64,000 nucleotides of DNA from DASUNP01 sp963728545 (GTDB lineage Bacteria; Acidobacteriota; Blastocatellia; UBA7656). Location: assembly GCA_963728545.1 (NCBI GenBank), contig CAVSKO010000002.1:1984001-2048000 (forward strand). The letters run 5' to 3'. The translations under genes and the position numbers were made by a program. Of the stretch, positions 26,400 through 35,720 are shown piece after piece; within the stretch, counting starts at the first letter, position 1, and the number at the start of each line of letters is the position of its first letter. The notes beneath the pieces are model-generated. The model made no database searches and was not told the DNA's origin. It saw only the letters and a list, made by a program, of their open reading frames with translations.

Positions 26400-29300
26400 C
26401 TACTTTCTCCTGCTTCTACGCCACCTGTGAAGCGTCGCCACAAAAGGCAAGAACAAAACAGCGAGGCCGAGCAACTCTCCCGTAAGGCTGAAGCCGGAGG
26501 GCTCTTTCAAGCTTGCGGACTTTTTCGGCTCATCAGCTTTTTTCTGTTCCTGCTCCGAAGCCGTGTCTGCCTGTCCGGGCTTTCCGAAGCGGCGGCGTAT
26601 GTCCGGGTTCTCTTTCGTATCCTTATTCGTCTCCCCGATTTCGGGCACCGTGAAAAGCTTCCCGTTGATCATGTACATTCGCCGCATCTCATCGCCGTTC
26701 AGGGGTCTGGCTCCACGGCGTCCGAACACGGCAAGCTGGTAACCGCTCTCATCGACGGCCCGGTCGCGGTCCGTGCCCTCCGAGACGGCGAGGGCCGGTC
26801 CCAGAAGAGCCTTTGTCGCGATCAATTCGGGCTTGGGCTTCGGGCTGAATCCGTAATGTTGCTGCGGATGTTCGGGATCGGGCTTTGTCAGTTGAACTAT
26901 GTGGAGCGCGCGGCCCTCGCCGTCCGCGATGTAAGCAAAGAGGCTGACGTTCGTCATGCCGACTTTAACGTCGCGCGCGTCGATGATCTTGCCCGCGGAG
27001 TTGTACGACTGGACGAATTTCGGTTCTTCCGGCTTTTCGATATCGATTATGACCAGCCCCTCTTTGCCCGCCGCGACATAAGCGTAGGTCCGCACGAGGT
27101 ACAGGTTACGAGCCTCTTTAACAGGGACCATAGCCTTCTCGCCATTGATCGGGCGTGCCTTGGCCGGGTCTGTCACGTCTAAGACCTTGACGCCCTCTTC
27201 ATCGCAGACGAAGGCATAACGGAACTGCACCTGGACGGCTCGCGGCTTCTTGAGGAACGGCTCGCCGAACTCGCCCACTATGCGCGGCTGGAGCGGGTTC
27301 GCAAGATCTATGATAAACAGACCTCGCTCGGCGGTGACGTATGCATAGGTTCCGGCGATGACTACGTTGTTCGCCCCTTTGAGCTTGCCGTCGGGGTTGA
27401 AAGTGACTGCGCGCTGTATGAAGTTATTTCGAGGATTGCCGTCAAGCAGCGTGGCGACTCCCGGCCCGTTCTTGTCGTCGAGCGGGTTGCCTACGACTAT
27501 GAACCCCTCCTCGGCGTCGGTGACATAGAGGAAGGCATAGACGAGCGGAATAGCCTGTTTGTCATCGCGGTTCTGGGCTTCTTCGTTTTCGGGATAATGC
27601 TTGCGCGTCGGGTCTACGGCGATTGTTGCTGGGCTTGCCACTGCCGTGGCGAATTTCGTCTTCACATAAAGCCGCTGACCGAGCGGCGAGAACGGCGCAG
27701 AGGTCATGCGCTCGGAGAAGCCTTTCTGATCGATGTTGGCAACATCGTACACGCGCAATCCGCCTTCGCCCGTCGCGGCATAAAGAAACTCGCCGCGCAG
27801 CGTGAGGCTGAGGACTTCGGTCCTCTCCTTCTTAAACGGGTTCAAGGCATTGATGATGTCGTTGCCCGGATGCTCGTAAAACTCCGTCAGCTTCTTTAAA
27901 AGGGTCACATGCTTCTGGTAGTTCTCAGGAAAAGCGAGCTTGTGCAGATAGCTCCCTATGACTGCCTGCGGCTCGTCGCGCTCGGTGACGACGACGGCCT
28001 CAAAGCCCTCGGCTTCGACCCCCACGTAGACAAAGCGGCCCAGGAAGTTATAGAAGTTCGTTCCCTGCATCAGGGCCATAGCCATGTAAGCGTTGTTGTC
28101 GTTGTTCTCGGAAAGATGACAATCCGTGCAGCCTCTCGTCTCCCTTGTTCTCACCGTATGTGGGAAGTGCGAGCTGAACGAAACGCCCGAATAGCCTTCG
28201 GCTGAAACGGTCTGCTGCTGAGAATATATCCACTCGCGGTTAGCGTTCTGCGAGCTTACGACGACCGCGCAGGCGGAGCGGACGGGAGCAAAGCGGCGGC
28301 CCGTCACCGTGCCGTCTTTGCCGAGCATGAAGACATCGTCGCGAAGGGTCTGGAAATTGTAAGAAGTATAGTTGCGCAGACTCTCCTTGCCCTCGTTGTG
28401 CAGCATAGGCTTTTGCTGGTTGGCCTGCTGCTTCAGGTGGCAGCCGAAACAACTCGGCGTCCACGAGGTATGACATGCAAAGCAAGTCATGCTCTTGTTT
28501 GCGTGCGCCAGGTTCTCTTCGCTCGCGCCCGCGTTGCCCCAGGTCTTACCGTCCTTGAGTATGGTCTTGGCGAGCGCGGCCTTCTCGTTGTAATGGTCGT
28601 TCCCGGGCGTGACGCTATCCATCACCTGACGGACTTCCCATTCGAGCGGCTTACCGTCTTTATCTCTGGCGACCGCCGCGCGCTGGTACAGCTTGAACTC
28701 TCCCGGCTTTTTGGGGTCGGGCTTCTTGAAGAAGCGGTCTTGCGTTTTGTATGAACGGCTCGCGTCTCTCGGAAGGTTTCTGTAATCGACCATGCGGTTG
28801 CCGCCCGCCGCCGCCGTCGTGCGCGCATCGCGCGAAGTCGGGTCCGCGCGCTTCGTTATAGTGCCGTGGCAATCAACGCAATCGATCTCAATCGCGTTGC
28901 GCACCTCGCCGTAAAGATTGCCGTCGCCGTGATTGTCCTGTTTGAAGTGGCAATCAACGCAGTGCATCCCTTTTTCGATATGAATATCTTTCAGGTGTAC
29001 GGGGACGCCCTCCCTGGTCTCAGGATGCTCGGTGTTCTCTTTGATAGCTTTTTGAAAAGCGTCCGGCTTAACGTCTTCGATTTTCTTGCCCTCGGCGTCG
29101 AGAAGATTTCCCTTGCGGTCTTTTGCGAAGACGTAGCGGTAGACCCAGCCGTGCCCGTTGAAATCGGCAAACTGCGATTGCTTGAGCTGCGGGTTTATCT
29201 CATCTCGAATCTTTTTCAAGAATTCCCGGTCGCCCCATTTCCCCCTGAGCGCCGATTCTTCGGGGTTCCGCAAAATGATCTCGCGCCGCTGTTCCGCGCT

Positions 29301-30623
29301 CAGGTTCTGCTCTTCTTTCGGGTACATGATGTCGCCGTCGGTTTCCAGGTCCCACCACGTGGAGCCGAAGTAAGAGTTCAGCACGAGCGTTCCGGGGTGC
29401 ATGTGACAGACGACGCATTGCGCCGAAGGAATCGAGCGGGTGAATTGATGCCTGATCGGATGGCCCGACTCATCTTTAGGTATCGTCGGGTCTGCGCTTG
29501 CGCTAAATCCCGTGTGACCGAACTGACTCCACGGTCCCGCTTCGTACGGATCGCGATTATTCGCATAAGGGACGTGGCAGGCCGTGCAGCCGCTTGAGCG
29601 ATAATCTCCCGGCTGGTCATTCGTGCCCAGAAGCGACAGCATCGGGTCGAGCAGCCGCGTCTTTTGCAACCCTATGTAGACGGGGTCTGTGCGCAAGTTG
29701 GTCCCTAGCCCGCGCGGGCTTAACAGGTTTTGCGTAGGCTTGCCGGGCGGCTCCGTGATTGTAGGAATGCCGATCTCAGCCGCTTTGCGCCCGCCAAGCT
29801 CAAAGGTTCGCAGTATGTTGCTGATCTGGGATATTTCCCACCTCGGCAGCGGGTCCAGGAAAGGCAATATGCCTTTCTTCTGAGTCTGCTCGGGCGTGGG
29901 CGGCGGGTTGGTTTGAATTCTTTGCGGTCCGCCGTCGGGGCTGTAGCTTTCGCCGAAGCGATAGTTCTTCAGCATGAACGCGCCGTTATTATAAAGCGCC
30001 GCGCCCCACAGCATTGCGCCCGTGGTCATCATGCTCTTACGCACGTTATGCACATCGCCCTGATGGCACTCTGACGTGCCGCAGCTCTTTGCCGCGACGC
30101 GAAGGTCGCCGGGGTTTACGAATTGAATAAACTCTGCGCTCTCTTTTAGCAGCAGCGTGTAGGTGCGTTCGGGATTTGCCGAAGTCTTCCACTCGTCGGG
30201 AAAGCGCGGCTGGACGTGCGCGTTCTTTTTCGCATCCTCGTACTGCGACGAACCTTTGGACATTCCCTGAGCGCGGACATCAGCCTTGCCGCCGTGACAA
30301 TCTATGCAGCCGAGATAAATGACTCCGCTGTGCATGTCCTCTATGCCGTTGTGACAATCCAGACAGCCGAGGCTGCGGTTACGCGCGTCCTCTTCGGTCA
30401 GGCCGTAAAGCCCGGCCGCCCTGACGGGTCGCGGCGCGGTTTGGGCCGCAGAAGGACCGTTTGCCGCAGCCTTGTCCGCAGCCTTGTCGGGTTCGTTTGA
30501 AGCGGCGGCGGGCTTTGCAGGCTCCGACATCTTTGAGGAGTCGGCAGAGCTGACCAATGTGTAAAGCGAAACCGCTGCAATGATGAACAAGAGCTTGAAA
30601 GCGCTCGTCTTCGATACTTTCAT
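26400..30623 (-). CDS. Large multiheme cytochrome with LVIVD-type beta-propeller
   Basis: A 1407-residue protein with an N-terminal signal or anchor (residues 8-26) and a C-terminal helix plus Arg/Lys tail (about 1378-1407). It has nine CxxCH sites, at 87, 106, 346, 403, 555, 582, 714, 725 and 832, plus one unusual C-x4-C-H site at 181-187, so up to ten haems. Residues about 930-1260 carry repeats ending in forms such as GLRVYDV, GLFIIDL, GVKVLDV and GLVIIDI, the LVIVD seven-bladed-propeller signature. The wide haem spacing is unlike cytochrome c3 and nearer to large redox enzymes. Start 30623 and the barrel gene stop are 37 bases apart. Substrate unknown. Confidence 0.88.
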   Translation of the reverse strand: MKVSKTSAFKLLFIIAAVSLYTLVSSADSSKMSEPAKPAAASNEPDKAADKAAANGPSAAQTAPRPVRAAGLYGLTEEDARNRSLGCLDCHNGIEDMHSGVIYLGCIDCHGGKADVRAQGMSKGSSQYEDAKKNAHVQPRFPDEWKTSANPERTYTLLLKESAEFIQFVNPGDLRVAAKSCGTSECHQGDVHNVRKSMMTTGAMLWGAALYNNGAFMLKNYRFGESYSPDGGPQRIQTNPPPTPEQTQKKGILPFLDPLPRWEISQISNILRTFELGGRKAAEIGIPTITEPPGKPTQNLLSPRGLGTNLRTDPVYIGLQKTRLLDPMLSLLGTNDQPGDYRSSGCTACHVPYANNRDPYEAGPWSQFGHTGFSASADPTIPKDESGHPIRHQFTRSIPSAQCVVCHMHPGTLVLNSYFGSTWWDLETDGDIMYPKEEQNLSAEQRREIILRNPEESALRGKWGDREFLKKIRDEINPQLKQSQFADFNGHGWVYRYVFAKDRKGNLLDAEGKKIEDVKPDAFQKAIKENTEHPETREGVPVHLKDIHIEKGMHCVDCHFKQDNHGDGNLYGEVRNAIEIDCVDCHGTITKRADPTSRDARTTAAAGGNRMVDYRNLPRDASRSYKTQDRFFKKPDPKKPGEFKLYQRAAVARDKDGKPLEWEVRQVMDSVTPGNDHYNEKAALAKTILKDGKTWGNAGASEENLAHANKSMTCFACHTSWTPSCFGCHLKQQANQQKPMLHNEGKESLRNYTSYNFQTLRDDVFMLGKDGTVTGRRFAPVRSACAVVVSSQNANREWIYSQQQTVSAEGYSGVSFSSHFPHTVRTRETRGCTDCHLSENNDNNAYMAMALMQGTNFYNFLGRFVYVGVEAEGFEAVVVTERDEPQAVIGSYLHKLAFPENYQKHVTLLKKLTEFYEHPGNDIINALNPFKKERTEVLSLTLRGEFLYAATGEGGLRVYDVANIDQKGFSERMTSAPFSPLGQRLYVKTKFATAVASPATIAVDPTRKHYPENEEAQNRDDKQAIPLVYAFLYVTDAEEGFIVVGNPLDDKNGPGVATLLDGNPRNNFIQRAVTFNPDGKLKGANNVVIAGTYAYVTAERGLFIIDLANPLQPRIVGEFGEPFLKKPRAVQVQFRYAFVCDEEGVKVLDVTDPAKARPINGEKAMVPVKEARNLYLVRTYAYVAAGKEGLVIIDIEKPEEPKFVQSYNSAGKIIDARDVKVGMTNVSLFAYIADGEGRALHIVQLTKPDPEHPQQHYGFSPKPKPELIATKALLGPALAVSEGTDRDRAVDESGYQLAVFGRRGARPLNGDEMRRMYMINGKLFTVPEIGETNKDTKENPDIRRRFGKPGQADTASEQEQKKADEPKKSASLKEPSGFSLTGELLGLAVLFLPFVATLHRWRRSRRK

Positions 30624-30660
30624 CTGGGTCTCCCAGCAAATTGCGCAACGACGATTGAGA

Positions 30661-33021
30661 TCAATATGTGAATTTCACGCGACCGAACGCCGAAAACAGA
30701 GTCTTTGCTTTTTGGCCACATCCGAGCGCGTCACAGTTAGACGTGTAGATGTCGTTGAAGCCTTTGCCCGGCAAGAGCGAAGAGACGCCGCCGGTAACTA
30801 CGAAATTCTCGTTTAAGAACGGGCGATAGAGAAATCCAAGCCCTGCGTCTATCCCGATCTCCCGACGAATATCGGGCTGAAAGAAGACTCCCTGTATCGG
30901 GTCCGTGTGATGGAAATGCAAGTAATTCAAGTTGGCTATGCCGCGAAGCTTCGGGGTCAATTCGGCTTCGAGGCCGAGGTTGTAGATGAAGATGCCCGGA
31001 TTGACGAAGTTGGCCTGGCCCTCAAATTTGCTGCTGCGCAGTGTGGGCAGAAGGCTTTCGCCGCTCTTTAGACCTACGCCCGTTCCGAGCAGGCGTATGC
31101 CGTTGCTGACCCAATAGCTGAACAGCCCGCCGGCAAATTCGGGGATATCGACTATCGCGTCAAACCCGCGAGCCTTGCCGTCGAACGGATCGTTGTCGCC
31201 CGACGCAAAGAAGAAAGACCCCTTGAAGCGCAGCCAGTCGCGGTCTACGGAAAGCTCGACGGCGGCCTGTTGAGCATTGATGTCTTGTTCGCGACCGGCA
31301 ATGGGGTTGAAGCTGTCTGAGCCAAAGACCTGATAGAAAGCGTGGCTTATGTTGAGGCGATTTATGTGACCGTCACCGGCCCACCCCAGGTAGTAGGATT
31401 TGATGCCGTGACGCACAGCGTCGCCGATGGCAGACGGGCGAACCAGAAAATCGTTCTCGTCAAAACGCACGCTCGGATGGTCGTTGCTGTAGTGGAAGCT
31501 GAACTGCGTGGTGTAACCTTTCCACTTCGTGTCCGCGCGATAGAGGTTTGCTATAAACACCGTCTGATCGCGCCACTCTCCAATGTTGATGCGAGTATTC
31601 AGCTCGCTGTTGGTGTCTTTCTCAAGCAGGTAGAATCCCGCCACGTTAAAGTTATAGCGGTTGTTGGCGAACTGGCCGAACAGGCGCGCTCCGAGGTTGA
31701 AGTCGTTAAAGATGAAGCCTCGAAAATCGCTTGAGAAAGTCTGTATCCCCGCCCTCAAGAATGTCGTGTCATAGTAAGGGCTTTTACCGTCCTTGCTCCC
31801 GCTGCCTCTGAGGAACGGCAAGAATCTGGTCGTGTCTCCGAGCCTGACTTCGCCGAACAATTCCTGGAAACCCACGTAACCGTTAACGCGGTTCGCGCCC
31901 CGGCGCACGTCGATATTGGCGATGCCGTTTTCTTGCGTGTTGAGCCAGTTGACGTTGATCGTAGGCGTAAAACGGAACCGCCAGTCTATCGGCTTGAATG
32001 CCGCGTCGCCGTTAAACCACTCGATTGAGAGGTTGAAATTCTGACGCGAAAAAGCGTTGACGCCGCGCCCGAAAAACTCTGCGCTGTCGGGTCGTTGACT
32101 GCTCGCGCCGCTCGGCAACGGCAACCGCCTTGCGATAAAAAGCGTGTCGCTTTCAAGCGTGAGCACGAGGAAGTTCTGCTGTTTGAAGATAGGATAATCG
32201 CCCTTGAGCACGTTCTGCCGGTAAGGGTTGTACCAGTCACCTTCTTCAAATCTCGGATCGCTGGGAAAACCTACGGCCCAGCGGTCGGGGACGGGAACAA
32301 AATCGCCCTTATCGGGATTCTCCCCGTTAGCCTTGCCGTCCGTTTCTATGCCATATCCTGCGCCTCGAAACCCGCGCGGAGGGTCTACGGGGGTGGTAAG
32401 GTTTTCGACTTTTCGGGGCCTTGTTTCGGCCAGCAAATCCGGCGGGTCGTCGGGCGGCGGGACGACATCGGCGACTTCCACCACTTCGGGAAGCCGAACG
32501 TCTTTCAGATGGCATTCGCCGCATTTACTGAAGCTTGCGTCTTTGATGTACTCGTTTGACGTGCGAAAATCCGTGCCCTTATGGCAGCTGATGCAGAGGC
32601 GGTGATACGCCTCCCTGGCGTTCAGGTCATATCCCTCCCGATCATCCGGGTTTCGCTGGTTGCCTTCCTCCCGCGTGTGGCAATTGGCGCACTTCTGAAA
32701 TATATTCGTGTCGGTAACGTCTACGTTGAGAGCATCAATAAAAGCGCCGTCCTTTTCAAGCTTGTGGTGACACCCGATGCAAGCGACCCCTTCGCGCGCT
32801 TTGTGTGGAAATCCGGGATACGGGTTGAGGAGAGCTTCGTGCTTTTTATGGTCGAAGATTACTTCTCCCCTTCTGCCTATGCGGTCAAAACGCATTGTTA
32901 CTCGCTGCTGGGCCTGCGCCGGCTCATCAGAGTCGGCGGATGCAACGGATTGCATCGAACAGACCACAGTTATGAGAAACAAAAGCCCATATAGAGCAAT
33001 CACAAAAAGCTTGAGTCTCAT
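30661..33021 (-). CDS. Outer-membrane beta-barrel fused to N-terminal tetraheme cytochrome
   Basis: A 786-residue protein. The signal peptide (1-29) is followed by four CxxCH sites at 81, 111, 143 and 167 (CIGCH, CANCH, CISCH, CGECH), a proline-rich linker (about 180-195), then about 540 residues of alternating aromatic/polar beta-strand sequence ending in KFTY, an aromatic terminus typical of outer-membrane barrels. Known porin-cytochrome conduits use separate barrel and cytochrome subunits; here they are one chain. The cytochrome domain is paralogous to the free tetraheme protein at 25849. It is the first gene of the electron-transfer operon and likely carries electrons across the outer membrane. 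Confidence 0.88.
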   Translation of the reverse strand: MRLKLFVIALYGLLFLITVVCSMQSVASADSDEPAQAQQRVTMRFDRIGRRGEVIFDHKKHEALLNPYPGFPHKAREGVACIGCHHKLEKDGAFIDALNVDVTDTNIFQKCANCHTREEGNQRNPDDREGYDLNAREAYHRLCISCHKGTDFRTSNEYIKDASFSKCGECHLKDVRLPEVVEVADVVPPPDDPPDLLAETRPRKVENLTTPVDPPRGFRGAGYGIETDGKANGENPDKGDFVPVPDRWAVGFPSDPRFEEGDWYNPYRQNVLKGDYPIFKQQNFLVLTLESDTLFIARRLPLPSGASSQRPDSAEFFGRGVNAFSRQNFNLSIEWFNGDAAFKPIDWRFRFTPTINVNWLNTQENGIANIDVRRGANRVNGYVGFQELFGEVRLGDTTRFLPFLRGSGSKDGKSPYYDTTFLRAGIQTFSSDFRGFIFNDFNLGARLFGQFANNRYNFNVAGFYLLEKDTNSELNTRINIGEWRDQTVFIANLYRADTKWKGYTTQFSFHYSNDHPSVRFDENDFLVRPSAIGDAVRHGIKSYYLGWAGDGHINRLNISHAFYQVFGSDSFNPIAGREQDINAQQAAVELSVDRDWLRFKGSFFFASGDNDPFDGKARGFDAIVDIPEFAGGLFSYWVSNGIRLLGTGVGLKSGESLLPTLRSSKFEGQANFVNPGIFIYNLGLEAELTPKLRGIANLNYLHFHHTDPIQGVFFQPDIRREIGIDAGLGFLYRPFLNENFVVTGGVSSLLPGKGFNDIYTSNCDALGCGQKAKTLFSAFGRVKFTY

Positions 33022-33479
33022 TTTTTGTCCCTCACACTTAAGAAGAACCCCAGGCCAAGACTGCTAATCTGAGGGAATAAGTACAACTAGAGATTGCAAA
33101 GCGAGCGGGTGATCCTGAGTCACTTCATTCTCGCTCAATAGCTCATGTATTCGGCGCGGGTATAACACATCGGGACGACCGAAGTCAACCCTGGCAATGA
33201 TCGGCAACGCTGCAAATGCTGAAAACAATACTGATCTGCTGCGGGGTTTCTCCCCCTAATTATTGACGAAAAACTGCGCCGGAAATATTCACGAAGCCCC
33301 CCTTTGTGGTTTTTCGCTTGCAACGCCATATCCCCTTCGATATACTGACGACCCACAAAGGCTGAATAGCGCTGCGTCGCTTCGAGATTCGCGCTTTGCA
33401 GGATTCGGCTCCGAAATCAAAGGCTCTTTGGGTTTAGCATTAGATCTAAATCCTTTCCAACACGACCCAGGGAGGAGAC
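33022..33479. other. Divergent intergenic region of the cytochrome operon
   Basis: A 458-bp gap between the barrel-cytochrome gene (-) and the HbpS-like gene (+). It must hold both promoters. I see an imperfect upstream hairpin possibility (CCTTTGTGG at 33301-33309 with CCACAAAGG at 33353-33361) and a strong GGGAGGAG ribosome site just before 33480. I could not assign -35/-10 boxes with confidence. Confidence 0.4.
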
Positions 33480-35639
33480 ATGGCAAGAGTAGCTCCTAAT
33501 CTTAAATACCGAGGAAAAAGGGCTGTCAGAAGCCTTATTATTTTAATAGCCATTACGATGCTCTGTTTGGGCGGGAATTCTCTTGCCTGGTTGAGTCAAT
33601 CTCAAGTGCCTGTGGTCGAGCAGACCGGCGCGTCTTACGACGCGGAGTCGAACAGCCTGACTATCAAAGGGAATAATTTTCTTTCGGGCGCGGTTGTCAT
33701 ACTAAAAAATGCTCAAGGGGCTATCGGCTACAATGAAATCAAGGTCAAAGGCTCAGGTAAAATAGTAATCACAGGGATAACGGAATCGGACGTTCAAGGC
33801 GTCGTGGAAGTCACAGTCGTCAATCCTGATGGACTCGCATCGCTCCCGGTTCGCCTCGCAGTCGTCCCGGCTGTAGATAACAGCAAGCTTACCGTAAGCG
33901 ACGTGACGAAAATAATCCAGCAGGCCGTTGCGCAAGCCGAGGCGAGCAATCTGAAAGTGACGGTCGCCGTCACGGACAAAGAAGGCAATGTGCTCGGCGT
34001 CTTCAAGATGAACGGAGCGACCGACAGAATCACCATAGGCATAGGGACTCGGTGCGCGCGCACGGAAAGATGTATCACGAAAATTAAGAACCCGAACAAG
34101 CCGGTCATACCAAAACTGACGTGCGGCCTTGAAGGATTATGTATCGGCAGAATACCTGATGCGCTCGGTCCGGGCCTTGATTTTCCGGGCCTTGCTGTTT
34201 CCGCCGCGATATCAAAGGCAGGCACAGCGGCAGTGTTGAGCACAGCCGGAGGCGCTTTCAGCACGCGCAGCGCCAGTTTTCTACTTCAAGAGCACCTGCC
34301 GCCCGGCATCGCGGGCGCTCCGGCAGGCCCGCTTTTCGGAGTGCAATTCTCGCAACTAGCCTGTAGCGACATCAATCCTTCGCTCCCTCTGGGACTTGCT
34401 GCCGACCCTGGTGGTGTCACGCTTTACAAAAACGGCCAGCCCGTAGGCGGCGTTGGCGTTGAAGGCGACGGGATATACGCGCTCGCAAATCGCCGTGAAG
34501 AACGCATGGATAAGCCTGTCGAGGAGTTAATTGCGCTCGCGGGCACACGGGGGTTCGAGCCGCCCGCCGCAATTGCCGACACGCTGTTCCCGGATGCGCT
34601 CAGGCTTCCCTATATCAATCAGCAAGTGCCGCCCGCGCTTCCCCTGAGACCGCTGAATGCTACAGGCGCTGTTGTGCTACCTCAATTCCCGATCATAGAC
34701 ACTCCAGCGTCCAAATTTGCAATCATCAACCTGAATGGAATACCGGTGAGGGCAAAGATTGATAGACCCATCCAGGGAAGCTCGTTGCCCGGCGGACTAA
34801 CCAAAGCGGAAGTAGAAAGAATTCTTACGCAAGGAATCCAGCGCGCGCTTCAAACGCGCGCCATCATTCACCAGCCCGTGGGCAGTCACATCGAAGTGAG
34901 CGTCGGTGTTGTAGATCAAGAGGGTAATTACCTGGGGGCCGTCAGCACGACCGACGCGCCGATTTCGAGCTACGACATTGCCGTGCAAAAGGCACGCAGC
35001 GCCGTCTTCATAAGTAATCCCATTGCAGGCAACCAGCTACGCCAGGCGTCAGGAGGCGTCTTCCTGCCCAACAAACCGTTTGCCAAATATGCGGAAGCGG
35101 CCAGAAGGGATGGCCTTAACCTTGACGGGTCTTTCGCCATCAGCGGGCGCGGGCTTATTTTCTTGAGCCGGCCCTTTTTGCCTGATGGCATTGACGACAC
35201 AGAGAACGGGCCGTTTTCAAACCCGATAGAAGACAACAGCGCTTTCAACACGGGATTGCAGCTCGACCTCGTGCTCAGCCAATTGCTTTCATCGGCCCTC
35301 GTTCTAACAACGATCAACGATACACCGGGGATTCCTAAACTTCCTCCCAGAGTTCCTCCGACCGTTCAAAGGAATTGCTCGCCCGATCTGGCCGTCCTTG
35401 GCGCTTTCATAGGCAACGGCCTGCAAGTTCGCCAGGCGAGCGTGCCGCTTTATAAGAACGGCAGGCTGGTCGGCGGCGTCGGTTGCAGCGGCGACGGCGG
35501 CGAGCAGGAAGATATAGTCGTCGGGTTTGGCAGCGCAGGATTCGAGGCCGACCCGAACATACGCTCGGACAGGCTCTTCGTTCGCGGCGTCCGCATACCG
35601 TGGCTGAAGTTCCCGCGTCACCCGGAAATCAATAACTAA
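33480..35639 (+). CDS. Secreted protein with IPT/TIG-like domain and two HbpS/GlcG-like domains
   Basis: A 719-residue exported protein. A signal segment (about 18-40) is followed by an IPT/TIG-like beta-sandwich (about 45-130; SLTIKGNNFLSGAVV). Two copies of the HbpS/GlcG (haem-degrading family, PF03928-like) fold then follow. Copy 1 has LTVSDVTKIIQQAVAQAEA, VAVTDKEGNVLGVFKM and later LYKNGQPVGGVGVEGDG. Copy 2 has VERILTQGIQRALQ, VGVVDQEGNYLGAVS and LYKNGRLVGGVGCSGDG. Both are stretched by long insertions. HbpS is an extracellular haem-binding protein, so a role in haem handling beside a 42-haem operon is attractive but inferred. It ends at a strong bidirectional terminator. Confidence 0.82.
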   Translation: MARVAPNLKYRGKRAVRSLIILIAITMLCLGGNSLAWLSQSQVPVVEQTGASYDAESNSLTIKGNNFLSGAVVILKNAQGAIGYNEIKVKGSGKIVITGITESDVQGVVEVTVVNPDGLASLPVRLAVVPAVDNSKLTVSDVTKIIQQAVAQAEASNLKVTVAVTDKEGNVLGVFKMNGATDRITIGIGTRCARTERCITKIKNPNKPVIPKLTCGLEGLCIGRIPDALGPGLDFPGLAVSAAISKAGTAAVLSTAGGAFSTRSASFLLQEHLPPGIAGAPAGPLFGVQFSQLACSDINPSLPLGLAADPGGVTLYKNGQPVGGVGVEGDGIYALANRREERMDKPVEELIALAGTRGFEPPAAIADTLFPDALRLPYINQQVPPALPLRPLNATGAVVLPQFPIIDTPASKFAIINLNGIPVRAKIDRPIQGSSLPGGLTKAEVERILTQGIQRALQTRAIIHQPVGSHIEVSVGVVDQEGNYLGAVSTTDAPISSYDIAVQKARSAVFISNPIAGNQLRQASGGVFLPNKPFAKYAEAARRDGLNLDGSFAISGRGLIFLSRPFLPDGIDDTENGPFSNPIEDNSAFNTGLQLDLVLSQLLSSALVLTTINDTPGIPKLPPRVPPTVQRNCSPDLAVLGAFIGNGLQVRQASVPLYKNGRLVGGVGCSGDGGEQEDIVVGFGSAGFEADPNIRSDRLFVRGVRIPWLKFPRHPEINN

Positions 35640-35660
35640 ACGGGCATTATTGGAAACAAA

Positions 35661-35697
35661 AAAAAGGGAAGAGAGATAATGTCTCTCTTCCCTTTTT
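35661..35697. terminator. Bidirectional intrinsic terminator
   Basis: Perfect 16-bp arms (35661-35676 and 35682-35697) flank a five-base loop. The outer ends are A5 and T5 runs, so a U-tract follows the stem on both strands. It lies 21 bases after the HbpS-like gene and 23 bases beyond the stop of the convergent haemoglobin gene, serving both. Confidence 0.9.
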
Positions 35698-35720
35698 ACT
35701 TTCGAGCGGTTTTCTTACGT

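Noticed and set aside
26337..27182. 281-codon plus-strand frame overlapping the large multiheme gene
   Set aside because: Fully antisense to a protein with ten haem sites and a clear propeller; no start signal and no recognisable domain.
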